From contig OZ245791.1 of assembly GCA_965228125.1 (NCBI GenBank), forward strand, positions 2,170,001-2,234,000: a DNA stretch of 64,000 bases, given 5' to 3'. The translations under genes were made by a program, and so were the position numbers. The notes under the pieces are model-generated. The model was not told where the DNA came from, ran no database searches, and was given only the letters and a program-made list of their open reading frames with translations. This document shows, one piece after another, positions 43,217-51,665 of the stretch. Numbering within the stretch: position 1 is the stretch's first letter; each line of letters begins with the position of its first letter. This stretch comes from GWF2-38-69 sp965228125 (lineage in GTDB: Bacteria > Verrucomicrobiota > Lentisphaeria > Victivallales > GWF2-38-69).

Positions 43217-43510
43217 ATGAACCGTCTGATCCAGATAGTTTTTATAGCTCTTCTTGCTTCGATATTAGTAGCTTCAACCGTCCTTATTTTTCCAGCCTAC
43301 CATAAGAACAAAAACCTCTCTGACCAGAAACAAGAAACTAAACAGAAGCTTATAGAAAAACAACAGGAATACCTCAAACTACGTCAGACTCTAAGTAATA
43401 TTACCGGCAAGGATGAAGAGGTAGAAAGAATAGCAAGAGAAAAATTTAATCTTTGCAAAAACTCTGAGACTATCTATAAATTCAACCACGATGCGGATTC
43501 AACAAGATGA
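43217..43510 (+). CDS. FtsB/DivIC-family septum formation protein
   Basis: 97 residues. A short N-terminus, one transmembrane helix (VFIALLASILVASTVLIF) and a coiled coil (DQKQETKQKLIEKQQEYLKLRQTL) end in EVERIAREKFNLCK, the family's EExARexlglv-type end. Such proteins form the FtsQLB/DivIC scaffold of the divisome in the inner membrane. The stop overlaps the next gene's ATG by 4 bases. Confidence 0.8.
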   Translation: MNRLIQIVFIALLASILVASTVLIFPAYHKNKNLSDQKQETKQKLIEKQQEYLKLRQTLSNITGKDEEVERIAREKFNLCKNSETIYKFNHDADSTR

Positions 43511-44355
43511 ATGTTGTTATTTTCTATTTTAGTGGTACAGGCAATACATGGTGGGCCTCTTTGGAATTGAAATCCCAATTGGAAGCATTAGGGAATAATG
43601 TAACCATGTATTCTTTGGAGAATCCTGCGTTAAAAGAAGCAGGATTTATTTCACAGAAGATAGAAGAATCCGATCATATCATTGTCGGATATCCTATTTA
43701 CGGATCCGACTTGCCGATGAACATGAAGATTTTTATTAATAATCTTCCTAAAGTTTCTAATGATATAGGGTTTAGTTCGTTTTGTACTCAGGCTTCATTT
43801 TCAGGAGACGGAAATATCTTTTTCAAAAAAGACATAGAGGAAAAAGGCTATAGATTTATGCAGAGCTTTCAGGTCAATATGACGACGAATTTTAATGTCG
43901 CCATGCTTCCATTTTCTCTATCAAGGCCCGCGGAAGGAAACAAGTTGGAAAAAATTAAATCAAAAGCCTCAAATAAAATAAGGCAGATAGCCGAAAAAAT
44001 ATCCAACAAAGAAGAAAGTCTTGAAGGAAACAGATTCTACCAAGTTTTGCTGGGAGGATTTCAAAGAAGCTTTTTTAGGCGAAGTGAGAAAAAACTTCTA
44101 AACAAATTCAAATTTTCTGAAAACAGATGCATGAAATGTAAATTATGCGTTATGACTTGCCCGACTGGGAATTTAAGCCTTGATACAGATGCTCTGGATT
44201 TGAAAAGAGGAGAAAATTGCCTGCTTTGTTTCAGATGCTATAACTTTTGTCCTGGCTTGGCTATTAACTACGGCAAAAAGATAGATAACCCTGAGAAATA
44301 TAAAAGATTTACGGGGCCTGTCAAGAATCTGAAAATATCTGATATTAGAAATTAA
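43507..44355 (+). CDS. EFR1-family ferredoxin (flavodoxin-like domain plus 2[4Fe-4S])
   Basis: 282 residues. An N-terminal flavodoxin-like domain opens with VVIFYFSGTGNTWWAS (FMN phosphate loop SGTGNT) and has VGYPIYGSDLPMNMKIF. The C-terminal domain (about 205-265) has two cluster motifs, CMKCKLCVMTCP and CLLCFRCYNFCP. This fusion is the EFR1 (EF-type ferrodoxin) family common in anaerobes; the electron partner is unknown. It is translationally coupled to the FtsB-like gene, probably without functional meaning. Confidence 0.85.
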   Translation: MNVVIFYFSGTGNTWWASLELKSQLEALGNNVTMYSLENPALKEAGFISQKIEESDHIIVGYPIYGSDLPMNMKIFINNLPKVSNDIGFSSFCTQASFSGDGNIFFKKDIEEKGYRFMQSFQVNMTTNFNVAMLPFSLSRPAEGNKLEKIKSKASNKIRQIAEKISNKEESLEGNRFYQVLLGGFQRSFFRRSEKKLLNKFKFSENRCMKCKLCVMTCPTGNLSLDTDALDLKRGENCLLCFRCYNFCPGLAINYGKKIDNPEKYKRFTGPVKNLKISDIRN

Positions 44356-44394
44356 AGAAATGTCAATACTTTCCTGTTTTGCAAAGCCTTAACT

Positions 44395-44925
44395 TTAATC
44401 CAAAGCGCTGGTGTTTATTGGTACCTGCGGTTTCTTGTTTTTTAGTACTTTGATATATTTAAGGTAAAAAAGAGTATTGGGTACATTGATGCTGCTGTCG
44501 CTCTCATCGACTAGTACTGTATAAAAAACATTAATTGTTACAACTTTACCTTTAATGTTATCGGGGAGTATTTCTATATCATTCCCCGCTTTGAACGGCG
44601 AAATAAAATATAGAATCATTCCTGCCAAAGCATTTGCAAGCAGGCTCCATGTAGCGACAAATCCTATAGCAACCATGGCTATTATGCCTGTTATGCTTAA
44701 CCATATCTCTTCAACATCAACGCCCCAAATCAAAACCAACAACACAATGCCAAGAATAGTATTAAACGTGAAAATGATTCGTTTGAGCGCGAAATATCTG
44801 TAATCTGCTAATTCAAATTTGATTTGTGTGTGCTTTGCGTACCGCTTGAGTAATTGCGAAGCAATAACTAAAATTACTATGATGCCAATTGATATCAAAA
44901 ATTTTATAAAAGCATGAGTTTCCAT
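44395..44925 (-). CDS. Small MscS-type mechanosensitive channel
   Basis: 176 residues. Two or three hydrophobic helices are followed by the pore helix and beta domain: AIGFVATWSLLANALAGMILYFISPFKAGNDIEI is the TM3/beta region of MscS (residues about 85-120), and SINVPNTLFY is the end of the beta domain. The large C-terminal vestibule of MscS is missing, so this is a minimal form. It would release solutes under osmotic downshock. Confidence 0.82.
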   Translation of the reverse strand: METHAFIKFLISIGIIVILVIASQLLKRYAKHTQIKFELADYRYFALKRIIFTFNTILGIVLLVLIWGVDVEEIWLSITGIIAMVAIGFVATWSLLANALAGMILYFISPFKAGNDIEILPDNIKGKVVTINVFYTVLVDESDSSINVPNTLFYLKYIKVLKNKKPQVPINTSALD

Positions 44926-44969
44926 ATCGTCCTTATATTATTTTGGAATTAAATATATTGAACTTTTCA

Positions 44970-45638
44970 TTAGTCCGCTTGGAATTTGAGCAAATCCTTA
45001 GGTTCTTTTGCTATAAAAATAGCCCCGGCTTCTGAGAGTTCTTGTTCCGAACCATAACCGTAAAGCACTCCGCAAGAGGGCATATTATTTTTCTTGGCAC
45101 CAATAATATCGTGTTTTCTGTCGCCAATCATTAGGCTTTCAGAAGGAGTTATTTCCTCAGTTTTGATAATATGCCCAATTAATTCAGTCTTTGTGCCTAA
45201 ACTGCCATCCAGTCCTGAGCCGTAAATTGCTGAGAACAAGTCGGATATTTGAAACCTTTCGAGTATCCTTTTGGCGTATATGACGGGTTTTGAAGTGGCG
45301 ATGAATATTTTAAGTTTTTTATCAGAGGCTAGTTTTTCTAAAACTGTTTTGATATCCTCATAGAGATGACACTCATTGATTCCATGTTCAGAAAAATATT
45401 CTCTGTAAAAGCCAACTCCTTTTCTGGCCAATTCTTCATCTATACTGTCTTTACCCAAAAGTCTTGGGAAACTGTTGACCAACGGAGGCCCGATACACCA
45501 TGTGAGCTCGTTTGAAGAGGGAATCTTTTCGCATCCCAATTTCTGTAGGGCGTACTGTATTGACTTGGTGATTCCAATTTTGGGATCAATAATTGTTCCG
45601 TCAAGGTCAAAAAGGAGATTCTTTAAATTTTCAGGCAT
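44970..45638 (-). CDS. HAD-IA hydrolase, phosphoglycolate phosphatase-like
   Basis: 222 residues. Motif I is LLFDLDGTIIDP, motif II is IATSKP, motif III is the Lys in GSLGTKTELIGH, and motif IV is MIGDRKHDIIGAKKN. The helical cap and GYG end are those of the Gph/PgmB-like group. Substrate is unassigned. The start overlaps the end of gatB by 8 bases. Confidence 0.87.
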   Translation of the reverse strand: MPENLKNLLFDLDGTIIDPKIGITKSIQYALQKLGCEKIPSSNELTWCIGPPLVNSFPRLLGKDSIDEELARKGVGFYREYFSEHGINECHLYEDIKTVLEKLASDKKLKIFIATSKPVIYAKRILERFQISDLFSAIYGSGLDGSLGTKTELIGHIIKTEEITPSESLMIGDRKHDIIGAKKNNMPSCGVLYGYGSEQELSEAGAIFIAKEPKDLLKFQAD

Positions 45639-47079
45639 CCAAAAAACCTTTTAAAATTTTTATTACCGCCTGAGGATTAGCTTTACCCTTTGATATTTTC
45701 ATAACTTGCCCGACAAAATACTGAAGAACGGCGACTTTTCCTGACTTATATTCAGCTACCTGACTAGGGTTGCCCTCGATAGCTTTTTTTGCAAATTCTA
45801 CAATAGAAGACTCATCAGTGACCTGCACAAGGCCTTTTTCTTTGACTATTTCTTCAGGAGATTTGCTGTTTGTTAACATTTCGGCAAATACTACTTTGGC
45901 GATTTTTCCGTTAATTACGTTAGATGAAATCATATCAACGAGTTTCGCTAGTCTGTCGGGAGTTACTTTAGTTTCTGTGATGCATATTTGAGCATTTGTT
46001 ATTTCTCTGAGGAGTTCACTGATTATCCAATTGGCCAGCAACTTAGGCGATTTTGTCATTTCAGCTCCCGAATCAAAATAATCGGACAGAGCTTTTTCAG
46101 CTGTGAGAACCTGCGCATCATATTCTGTAAGCCCGAAATCAACAACAAATCTTCTGGCTTTTTCCATCGGAAGTTCCGGTAAATGCTTCTTTAAATCCTC
46201 TATTTCTTCTTCTGTAAAACAAATAGGCGTTAAATCAGGTTCAGGAAAATATCTGTAATCATGAGCGCTTTCTTTTACTCTCATCAAATATGTAGCGCCT
46301 CTGTCATCATTCCAGCCTCTTGTTTCCTGCTGTAACGAGCCGCCGGCAGTTAAAATCTCGGACTGCCTTGATATTTCGTAGTTAATAGCGCGGTGTATGC
46401 CTCTGAAACTATTAAGATTCTTTAGTTCGATTTTAGTGCCGAACTCTTTTCTGCCTTTGGGTTTGAGCGATATATTTACATCGCAGCGCATTTGTCCTTT
46501 TTCCATGTCGCAGTCGCTTATTGATCCATACTGCATAATCTGTTTCAGATTGCTCAGATAAGCATAAGCTTCATCGGCTGAAGACATATCAGGCTCGCTG
46601 ACAACTTCCATAAGAGGGACTCCCGCTCTATTGTAATCAATGCCGGAAAAGGAAGTATAATGAGTTGATTTTGCTACATCCTCTTCAAGATGAATTCTTG
46701 TAAGGCCTATAATCTTTTTGGGTAGTTGTTCGCCTGAAAATCCTTTTCCTTCAATATGGATTTTACCATTTTTGCAAAAAGGCAGATCGTATTGTGAAAT
46801 CTGGTAATTTTTCGGCATATCAGGATAAAAATAACTTTTCCTGTCAAACTTGCTCAACGAAGAAATTTCACATTCGCACATTATGCCGGCAATAATTGTT
46901 TTCCTTATTGCCTCATAATTTGGTACTGGCATTACGCCAGGGTAGCCAGTACATACAGGGCATATTGACGTGTTTGGCTCGCCTCCGTACTGATTCTGGC
47001 ACGAACAAAACATCTTTGACTGGGTTTTTACCTGAACATGGACTTCCAAACCTATTACAATATCAAATTCCATAATCAT
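45631..47079 (-). CDS. gatB: Asp-tRNA(Asn)/Glu-tRNA(Gln) amidotransferase subunit B
   Basis: About 482 residues from the ATG at 47079, which follows AAGGTG and lies directly after the gatA stop; the frame extends to 47130 inside gatA. FDIVIGLEVHVQ, CSCQNQYGGEPNTSICPVCTGYPG (four Cys binding zinc), DYNRAGVPLMEVVSEPD and EIKNLNSFRGIHRAI-type segments identify GatB. The C-terminal tail domain ends in GQVMKISKGKANPQAV. With GatA and GatC it amidates mischarged Glu-tRNA(Gln) and/or Asp-tRNA(Asn). Confidence 0.95.
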   Translation of the reverse strand: MIMEFDIVIGLEVHVQVKTQSKMFCSCQNQYGGEPNTSICPVCTGYPGVMPVPNYEAIRKTIIAGIMCECEISSLSKFDRKSYFYPDMPKNYQISQYDLPFCKNGKIHIEGKGFSGEQLPKKIIGLTRIHLEEDVAKSTHYTSFSGIDYNRAGVPLMEVVSEPDMSSADEAYAYLSNLKQIMQYGSISDCDMEKGQMRCDVNISLKPKGRKEFGTKIELKNLNSFRGIHRAINYEISRQSEILTAGGSLQQETRGWNDDRGATYLMRVKESAHDYRYFPEPDLTPICFTEEEIEDLKKHLPELPMEKARRFVVDFGLTEYDAQVLTAEKALSDYFDSGAEMTKSPKLLANWIISELLREITNAQICITETKVTPDRLAKLVDMISSNVINGKIAKVVFAEMLTNSKSPEEIVKEKGLVQVTDESSIVEFAKKAIEGNPSQVAEYKSGKVAVLQYFVGQVMKISKGKANPQAVIKILKGFLDA

Positions 47080-47086
47080 AAACACC

Positions 47087-48559
47087 TTAGATAGCTGGAG
47101 TAAAAGTTTTAACAGCTCTGTTGTCTTCAAAAACCTTTGCTGTTTTTAAAATGACTTCTTCGCCTCTTGCCGGCCCAATGAACTGAATGCCCAAAGGGAG
47201 ATTCATAGAATCAATGATCGAAGATGGGACACTAATTGCGCAGATTCCGGCAAGGTTTACAGATATCGTATAAATATCAGCCAAATACATCTGAAGAGGA
47301 TCTGTTATCTCTCCGACTTTAAACGGAGGATAAGGTGAGGCAGGAGACAGTATTACATCGCATTTGGCAAATGCTTTATTGAAATCTTCTTTTATTAGCG
47401 TGCGGACTTTCTGGGCTTTCAAGTAATAAGCATCATAGTAACCGCTGCTTAAAACAAAAGTTCCGAGAAGGATTCTCCTTTTGACTTCATCTCCAAATCC
47501 CTCTCTCCTTGAATTAAGATAGAGGTCATTAAGGTTTGAACTGTCCTGCGAGCGATGTCCGTATCTTATTCCGTCAAACCTTGCAAGATTGGCGCTTGCT
47601 TCTGCTGTAGCAATAATGTAGTAAGAGGCAATAGCATACTTGGAATAGGGGAGGGAAATATTGACTATTTCGGCCCCAAGGCATTTCAGGAGTGATATGG
47701 CATCCATGGCATCTTTTCGTACAACTTCGCCCAGATTTTCGGTAAAATACTCTTTTGGAATGCCTATTCTTAATCCTTTAAGGTCTTTCGGGGCATTTAT
47801 TAGAGACTGGGCATAGGATATTAAGGGACTGTCAAGAGAAGTCGAATCTTTTTTGTCATGGCCTGTTATTATATCAAAAAGCAAAGCAGAGTCATAAACA
47901 TTTTTTGTCAAAGACCCTATCTGATCTAACGAAGAAGCATAGGCGACCAGCCCGTATCTCGAAACAGTGCCGTAAGTAGGCTTTAGCCCGACAACTCCGC
48001 AGAAAGCTGCGGGCTGCCTTACTGAACCTCCAGTATCTGAGCCAAGCGAAGCCGTGACTTCTGAAGCTGATACAGCTGCTGCTGAACCACCGCTTGAACC
48101 ACCAGGGACTCTGTCCAAATCCCATGGGTTTCTAGTAGGGTAATAAGAACTATTTTCACAGGTTGAGCCCATAGCAAATTCGTCCATATTATTCCTTCCG
48201 AATATTACTGCGCCTTTTGTTTTGAGCCTTGAAACTACTGTTGCATCATAAGGAGACTTTAAACCTCTTAATATTTTCGAACCGCATGTGCAGGGTTCAC
48301 CCTTTACGGCTATCAGATCTTTAACGGCGACAGGCACACCATCAACTTCGCTCAGAGCTTTGCCTGATTTCCTTCTCGAATCGGACTTTTCAGCTTCAGC
48401 AAGAATAGAATTCCTATCAAGATGAACAAATGCTTTTACTTTATTTTCAACTTCATCTACTCTTTTTAAATATTGTGAACAAATTTCAACGGAAGTCGTA
48501 TTGCCTTCGCTAAGAAGTTTCGATGCTTGCGCAATGGTTAAATTTTTAATGTCTATCAT
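47087..48559 (-). CDS. gatA: Asp-tRNA(Asn)/Glu-tRNA(Gln) amidotransferase subunit A
   Basis: 490 residues. The amidase signature is intact: catalytic Lys in VPVAVKDLIAVKG, the GGSSGGSAAAVS loop with the cis-Ser, and nucleophile Ser in GSDTGGSVRQPAAFCG. QFIGPARGEEVILKTA is the usual C-terminal end. GatA releases ammonia from glutamine for the amidation done by GatB. The start overlaps gatC by 4 bases (ATGA). Confidence 0.96.
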   Translation of the reverse strand: MIDIKNLTIAQASKLLSEGNTTSVEICSQYLKRVDEVENKVKAFVHLDRNSILAEAEKSDSRRKSGKALSEVDGVPVAVKDLIAVKGEPCTCGSKILRGLKSPYDATVVSRLKTKGAVIFGRNNMDEFAMGSTCENSSYYPTRNPWDLDRVPGGSSGGSAAAVSASEVTASLGSDTGGSVRQPAAFCGVVGLKPTYGTVSRYGLVAYASSLDQIGSLTKNVYDSALLFDIITGHDKKDSTSLDSPLISYAQSLINAPKDLKGLRIGIPKEYFTENLGEVVRKDAMDAISLLKCLGAEIVNISLPYSKYAIASYYIIATAEASANLARFDGIRYGHRSQDSSNLNDLYLNSRREGFGDEVKRRILLGTFVLSSGYYDAYYLKAQKVRTLIKEDFNKAFAKCDVILSPASPYPPFKVGEITDPLQMYLADIYTISVNLAGICAISVPSSIIDSMNLPLGIQFIGPARGEEVILKTAKVFEDNRAVKTFTPAI

Positions 48560-48870
48560 GATATCCCTTCCCCTGGTATTACCTGTGGTACCTTAATAAG
48601 CTCTCCATCTACATTTGCAGGAGCATTTTCTATAATAGCGCTTTTTACATCGCTTTTGATGCATATATCTTCGCGCCAGACATTTTTCAGGTTGATGGCG
48701 TGCATAGTTGGCTGGACTTTTGATACATCAAGTTCTGATAACATATCAATATAACCGACAATTTCATTCATATCGCTCTGCAGCGCGATTTTCTCTTTTT
48801 CATCGATTTTTAATCTGGCAAGAGCGGCGACGTATGAAACATCTATTTGGAGAGTTTTATTATTGTCCAT
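48556..48870 (-). CDS. gatC: Asp-tRNA(Asn)/Glu-tRNA(Gln) amidotransferase subunit C
   Basis: 104 residues. VSYVAALARLKIDEKEK, then MNEIVGYIDMLSELDVSKVQPTMHA, is the GatC signature. It wraps around and stabilises GatA. Order gatC-gatA-gatB with overlaps of 4 bases and a short gap shows one operon. The upstream waaA is 24 bases away. Confidence 0.93.
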   Translation of the reverse strand: MDNNKTLQIDVSYVAALARLKIDEKEKIALQSDMNEIVGYIDMLSELDVSKVQPTMHAINLKNVWREDICIKSDVKSAIIENAPANVDGELIKVPQVIPGEGIS

Positions 48871-48894
48871 ATGAGTTTCTCGTTTTTAACGGTT

Positions 48895-50178
48895 TTAAGT
48901 ATTAATTATTTTTTCTATCTGAGCAATGGTTCTCTTGGTAGCCCCAATATGCTGTGAAACAGTAGCCATTGCAACTTCTCCGAGTTTTTTTCTTTCCTCT
49001 GTGTTTTTCAGAAGGTTTCTTATAGCGTTTTCAAGTTCGGAATCTGAAACACCGATAATAGCTTTGCTTTCAATCATTATTTTCATTACAAAGCGAAAGT
49101 TTGAAAGTTCTCTGCCCGTTATGACTGGTTTACCCAAAAGAGCAGGCTCAATAACATTATGCCCTCCGTCATTACCCGCAAAACATTTGCCCATTATTAC
49201 GATGTCAGAAGCTTTCATGAATGCCAGCATTTCGCCAGTTGTATCAGCCAGGAGACACATAACTTTCTTTTCACCACTGGATGATTTGTTGCTTCTTCTG
49301 AAATATGAGATCCCGAAAGAATTCAAATCGGCCACAATTTCATTGCCTCTTTCGGCATGCCTAGGAACGATTATTAATCGTAGGTTGTTGAAAGATATTA
49401 TGAGGTTTTTGTAAATCTCTATAATTAATTTCTCTTCTCCAGGATGAGTACTTGCGGCAAGAAGATATAAAAATTCATCTTCGCCGAAGATTTCCTTAAG
49501 ATTAATTTCTGGTAGTTTTTCAGGGACTTTTTGGTCAAACTTCATTGTTCCTGTTCTTACCACATTCAGTGAAGGACAAATGGTCTTAAGCCTTTGCAAG
49601 TCAATATCAGTTTGTGCGCAAGAAACATCCAGCATGGATAAAAAAGGACTTATAAAGAATGAGAATCTTTTATATCCGGCAAAAGAATGGTCGGAAATTC
49701 TCGAATTGACTTGGGCTATTTTGATTTTTCTTCTGTGGGCTTCGTAAATCATAGAAGGCCAGATTTCTGTTTCGAAAATAATAAGCAATTCTGGGGTTAC
49801 CAGATCAAAAACCTTCTGTACTAATATAAAGTAATCTATAGGACAGAATATTACCGCGGCTATGCCCTTAAGTTTGTTCTGAGCCAGTTCCTGCCCTGTA
49901 GTCGTAGTAGTAGAAATAATAAAGCTGTAATTGGGGTCGGATTTACGCATTTCATTGATGAAATCAATGGCTAACTGGGTTTCGCCGACAGAGACGGCAT
50001 GTATCCAAATTCTTCTGCCTGAAATGGAAGCCAATTCTTTTTTTTTGGATTCAGAAAAAAAAGCAAACCTTTCAGCGTAAGAATCTTTGACCCCCCCTCT
50101 TTTTATGTACTTATAGAGAATCCCTGGAATAAAAAGGATAAAAATCAAAGGAAAAAAGAGATTGTACAAAAAAATCAT
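48895..50178 (-). CDS. waaA: 3-deoxy-D-manno-octulosonic acid (Kdo) transferase
   Basis: 427 residues. One N-terminal membrane anchor is followed by RIWIHAVSVGETQLAIDFI, the glycosyltransferase family 30 signature, then STTTTTGQELAQ, ELLIIFETEIWPSMI and VNSRISDHSFAGYKRF. The C-terminal GT-B half has LLAASTHPGEE and GHNVIEPALLGKPVITG. It adds Kdo to lipid IVA, so the organism makes LPS. No second Kdo gene is nearby; kdsD lies at 57.7 kb. Confidence 0.93.
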   Translation of the reverse strand: MIFLYNLFFPLIFILFIPGILYKYIKRGGVKDSYAERFAFFSESKKKELASISGRRIWIHAVSVGETQLAIDFINEMRKSDPNYSFIISTTTTTGQELAQNKLKGIAAVIFCPIDYFILVQKVFDLVTPELLIIFETEIWPSMIYEAHRRKIKIAQVNSRISDHSFAGYKRFSFFISPFLSMLDVSCAQTDIDLQRLKTICPSLNVVRTGTMKFDQKVPEKLPEINLKEIFGEDEFLYLLAASTHPGEEKLIIEIYKNLIISFNNLRLIIVPRHAERGNEIVADLNSFGISYFRRSNKSSSGEKKVMCLLADTTGEMLAFMKASDIVIMGKCFAGNDGGHNVIEPALLGKPVITGRELSNFRFVMKIMIESKAIIGVSDSELENAIRNLLKNTEERKKLGEVAMATVSQHIGATKRTIAQIEKIINT

Positions 50179-50206
50179 TTAAATCACCTGATCGTTTATG
50201 GGGGCA

Positions 50207-51394
50207 CTATTTATAAAGTTCTGACCATGATGGTGAGGTAACATTCATTCTTGAGCTGACAAGTTTTCTAGCCTCACCAGTAAAGGTGTCAACTACATAG
50301 AGTTGCGAAAAATAGTTCAGCCGCCTTGAACATACAACCTGTCTGCTGTCAGGAGCCCATGATGGGCTAAACCAGTCGCCGGCAGAGTTAATATCTACCA
50401 AATTCGAAACACCTTTTGCTATATCATAAATTCCAAGCGTGTAATTTCCGCCCATTTTTGCAGAATAAACAATTTTACTTCCGTCGGGAGACCATGACGG
50501 ATTAACTGCTTCGCCCCCGATAGTTTGAATGGGGTAGATTTTATTTGTAGTAATGTCAGCTATATACAAGCTAGGCCTTTCCATTTTCATATTTGAGACA
50601 AAACATATTTTTTTCCCGTCAGGAGACCAAGTAGGGCACCCCGCTACAGTTCCTTTTCCTTTTGTAATTCTTCTGATTCCACTTCCATAGACATCTTTGA
50701 CATATAAATCTACGTTTTTATCCTTACTCAATATTACAGCCATTTGTTTGCCGTTTGGGGAGATAACTCCACCGTTGTTTAGTCCGGGGAAATTAGCTAG
50801 TATTGTATTTCGATTTGTATTTAGGTTAAGGCCTACCACATCGGCATAGTTGTTGTGTATGAGAGTATAAACAATTAAAGAATTACCCATACTCCAGGAT
50901 GGCTCCAGCGTAAGGTTATTACTAGAAGTGATTTGCTTGACATTGCTACCGTCAAAGTCTGATATGCACAGATCTTTGTTCTTGCCATTTTGGGCAACAA
51001 GTACAATTTTTGAAGCGCAAACCCCGGGAATGTTGAATATTTTATTCAGCACCGCATCAACTAATTTATAGGAAGACCATTTAGGGTTAGAAGAATCTAT
51101 ATTTACAGATACGCTGAAATTCTGTTCTCCTGAAACAGTCACTGTCGCGCTGGATACTGAAACGCTTCCGGTGATGTTATATTTGGCGGTTCCTGAAGAA
51201 ACGACTTCAAACCAACCGCAATTTTTTAAATCGCCTAGTACATAGTTAGAGAATTCCTGATTGCCGGACATTGGACTGAAAAGAAGCTTGGGATTTGAAA
51301 AACCCGCTTGTTTAACAACTGTTATTTGAGTGGCAAGACACGCAACCGCCGAAAATATGGACAGATAAGAAATGAGTCTAATAAATTTTTTCAT
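50207..51394 (-). CDS. tolB: TolB-like periplasmic beta-propeller protein
   Basis: 395 residues. A signal peptide (LISYLSIFSAVACLATQ) is followed by a TolB N-terminal domain and a six-bladed propeller. The blades carry WD40-like repeats such as PTWSPDGKKICFVSN, PSWSPDGSKIVYSAK and PSWAPDSRQVVCSRR. TolB normally works with Pal, TolA, TolQ and TolR in outer-membrane integrity; none of those is nearby. It is the first gene of the tolB-waaA-gatCAB-HAD run. Confidence 0.88.
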   Translation of the reverse strand: MKKFIRLISYLSIFSAVACLATQITVVKQAGFSNPKLLFSPMSGNQEFSNYVLGDLKNCGWFEVVSSGTAKYNITGSVSVSSATVTVSGEQNFSVSVNIDSSNPKWSSYKLVDAVLNKIFNIPGVCASKIVLVAQNGKNKDLCISDFDGSNVKQITSSNNLTLEPSWSMGNSLIVYTLIHNNYADVVGLNLNTNRNTILANFPGLNNGGVISPNGKQMAVILSKDKNVDLYVKDVYGSGIRRITKGKGTVAGCPTWSPDGKKICFVSNMKMERPSLYIADITTNKIYPIQTIGGEAVNPSWSPDGSKIVYSAKMGGNYTLGIYDIAKGVSNLVDINSAGDWFSPSWAPDSRQVVCSRRLNYFSQLYVVDTFTGEARKLVSSRMNVTSPSWSELYK

Positions 51395-51665
51395 GTACGA
51401 ACGCCTTGTATTTATACTTTTTAGTGAGAATTGTTATATTAATAATATTAAAGGATAAACAAAGTTGACAATAAAGAAGTGAAAAATAATATTCAGTTTT
51501 ATTGAAAAATACTTTTGTTATGAATAGAATTGATTCTATGCAGTTGTGCTTATAAACGAATTTTGCAGATCTATCTTGTTTAGCAGATTGCACTTTTAAG
51601 GGTTAGCGTTTTTTGTAAAATTAACATAAACCAATACAAACCAACAAATAATAGAGGTAAAAACT
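51395..51665. other. Divergent intergenic region between tolB and echA
   Basis: 271 AT-rich bases hold the promoters of both operons. I see no convincing pair of -35 and -10 boxes and no riboswitch fold. AGAGG lies 9 bases before echA. Confidence 0.4.
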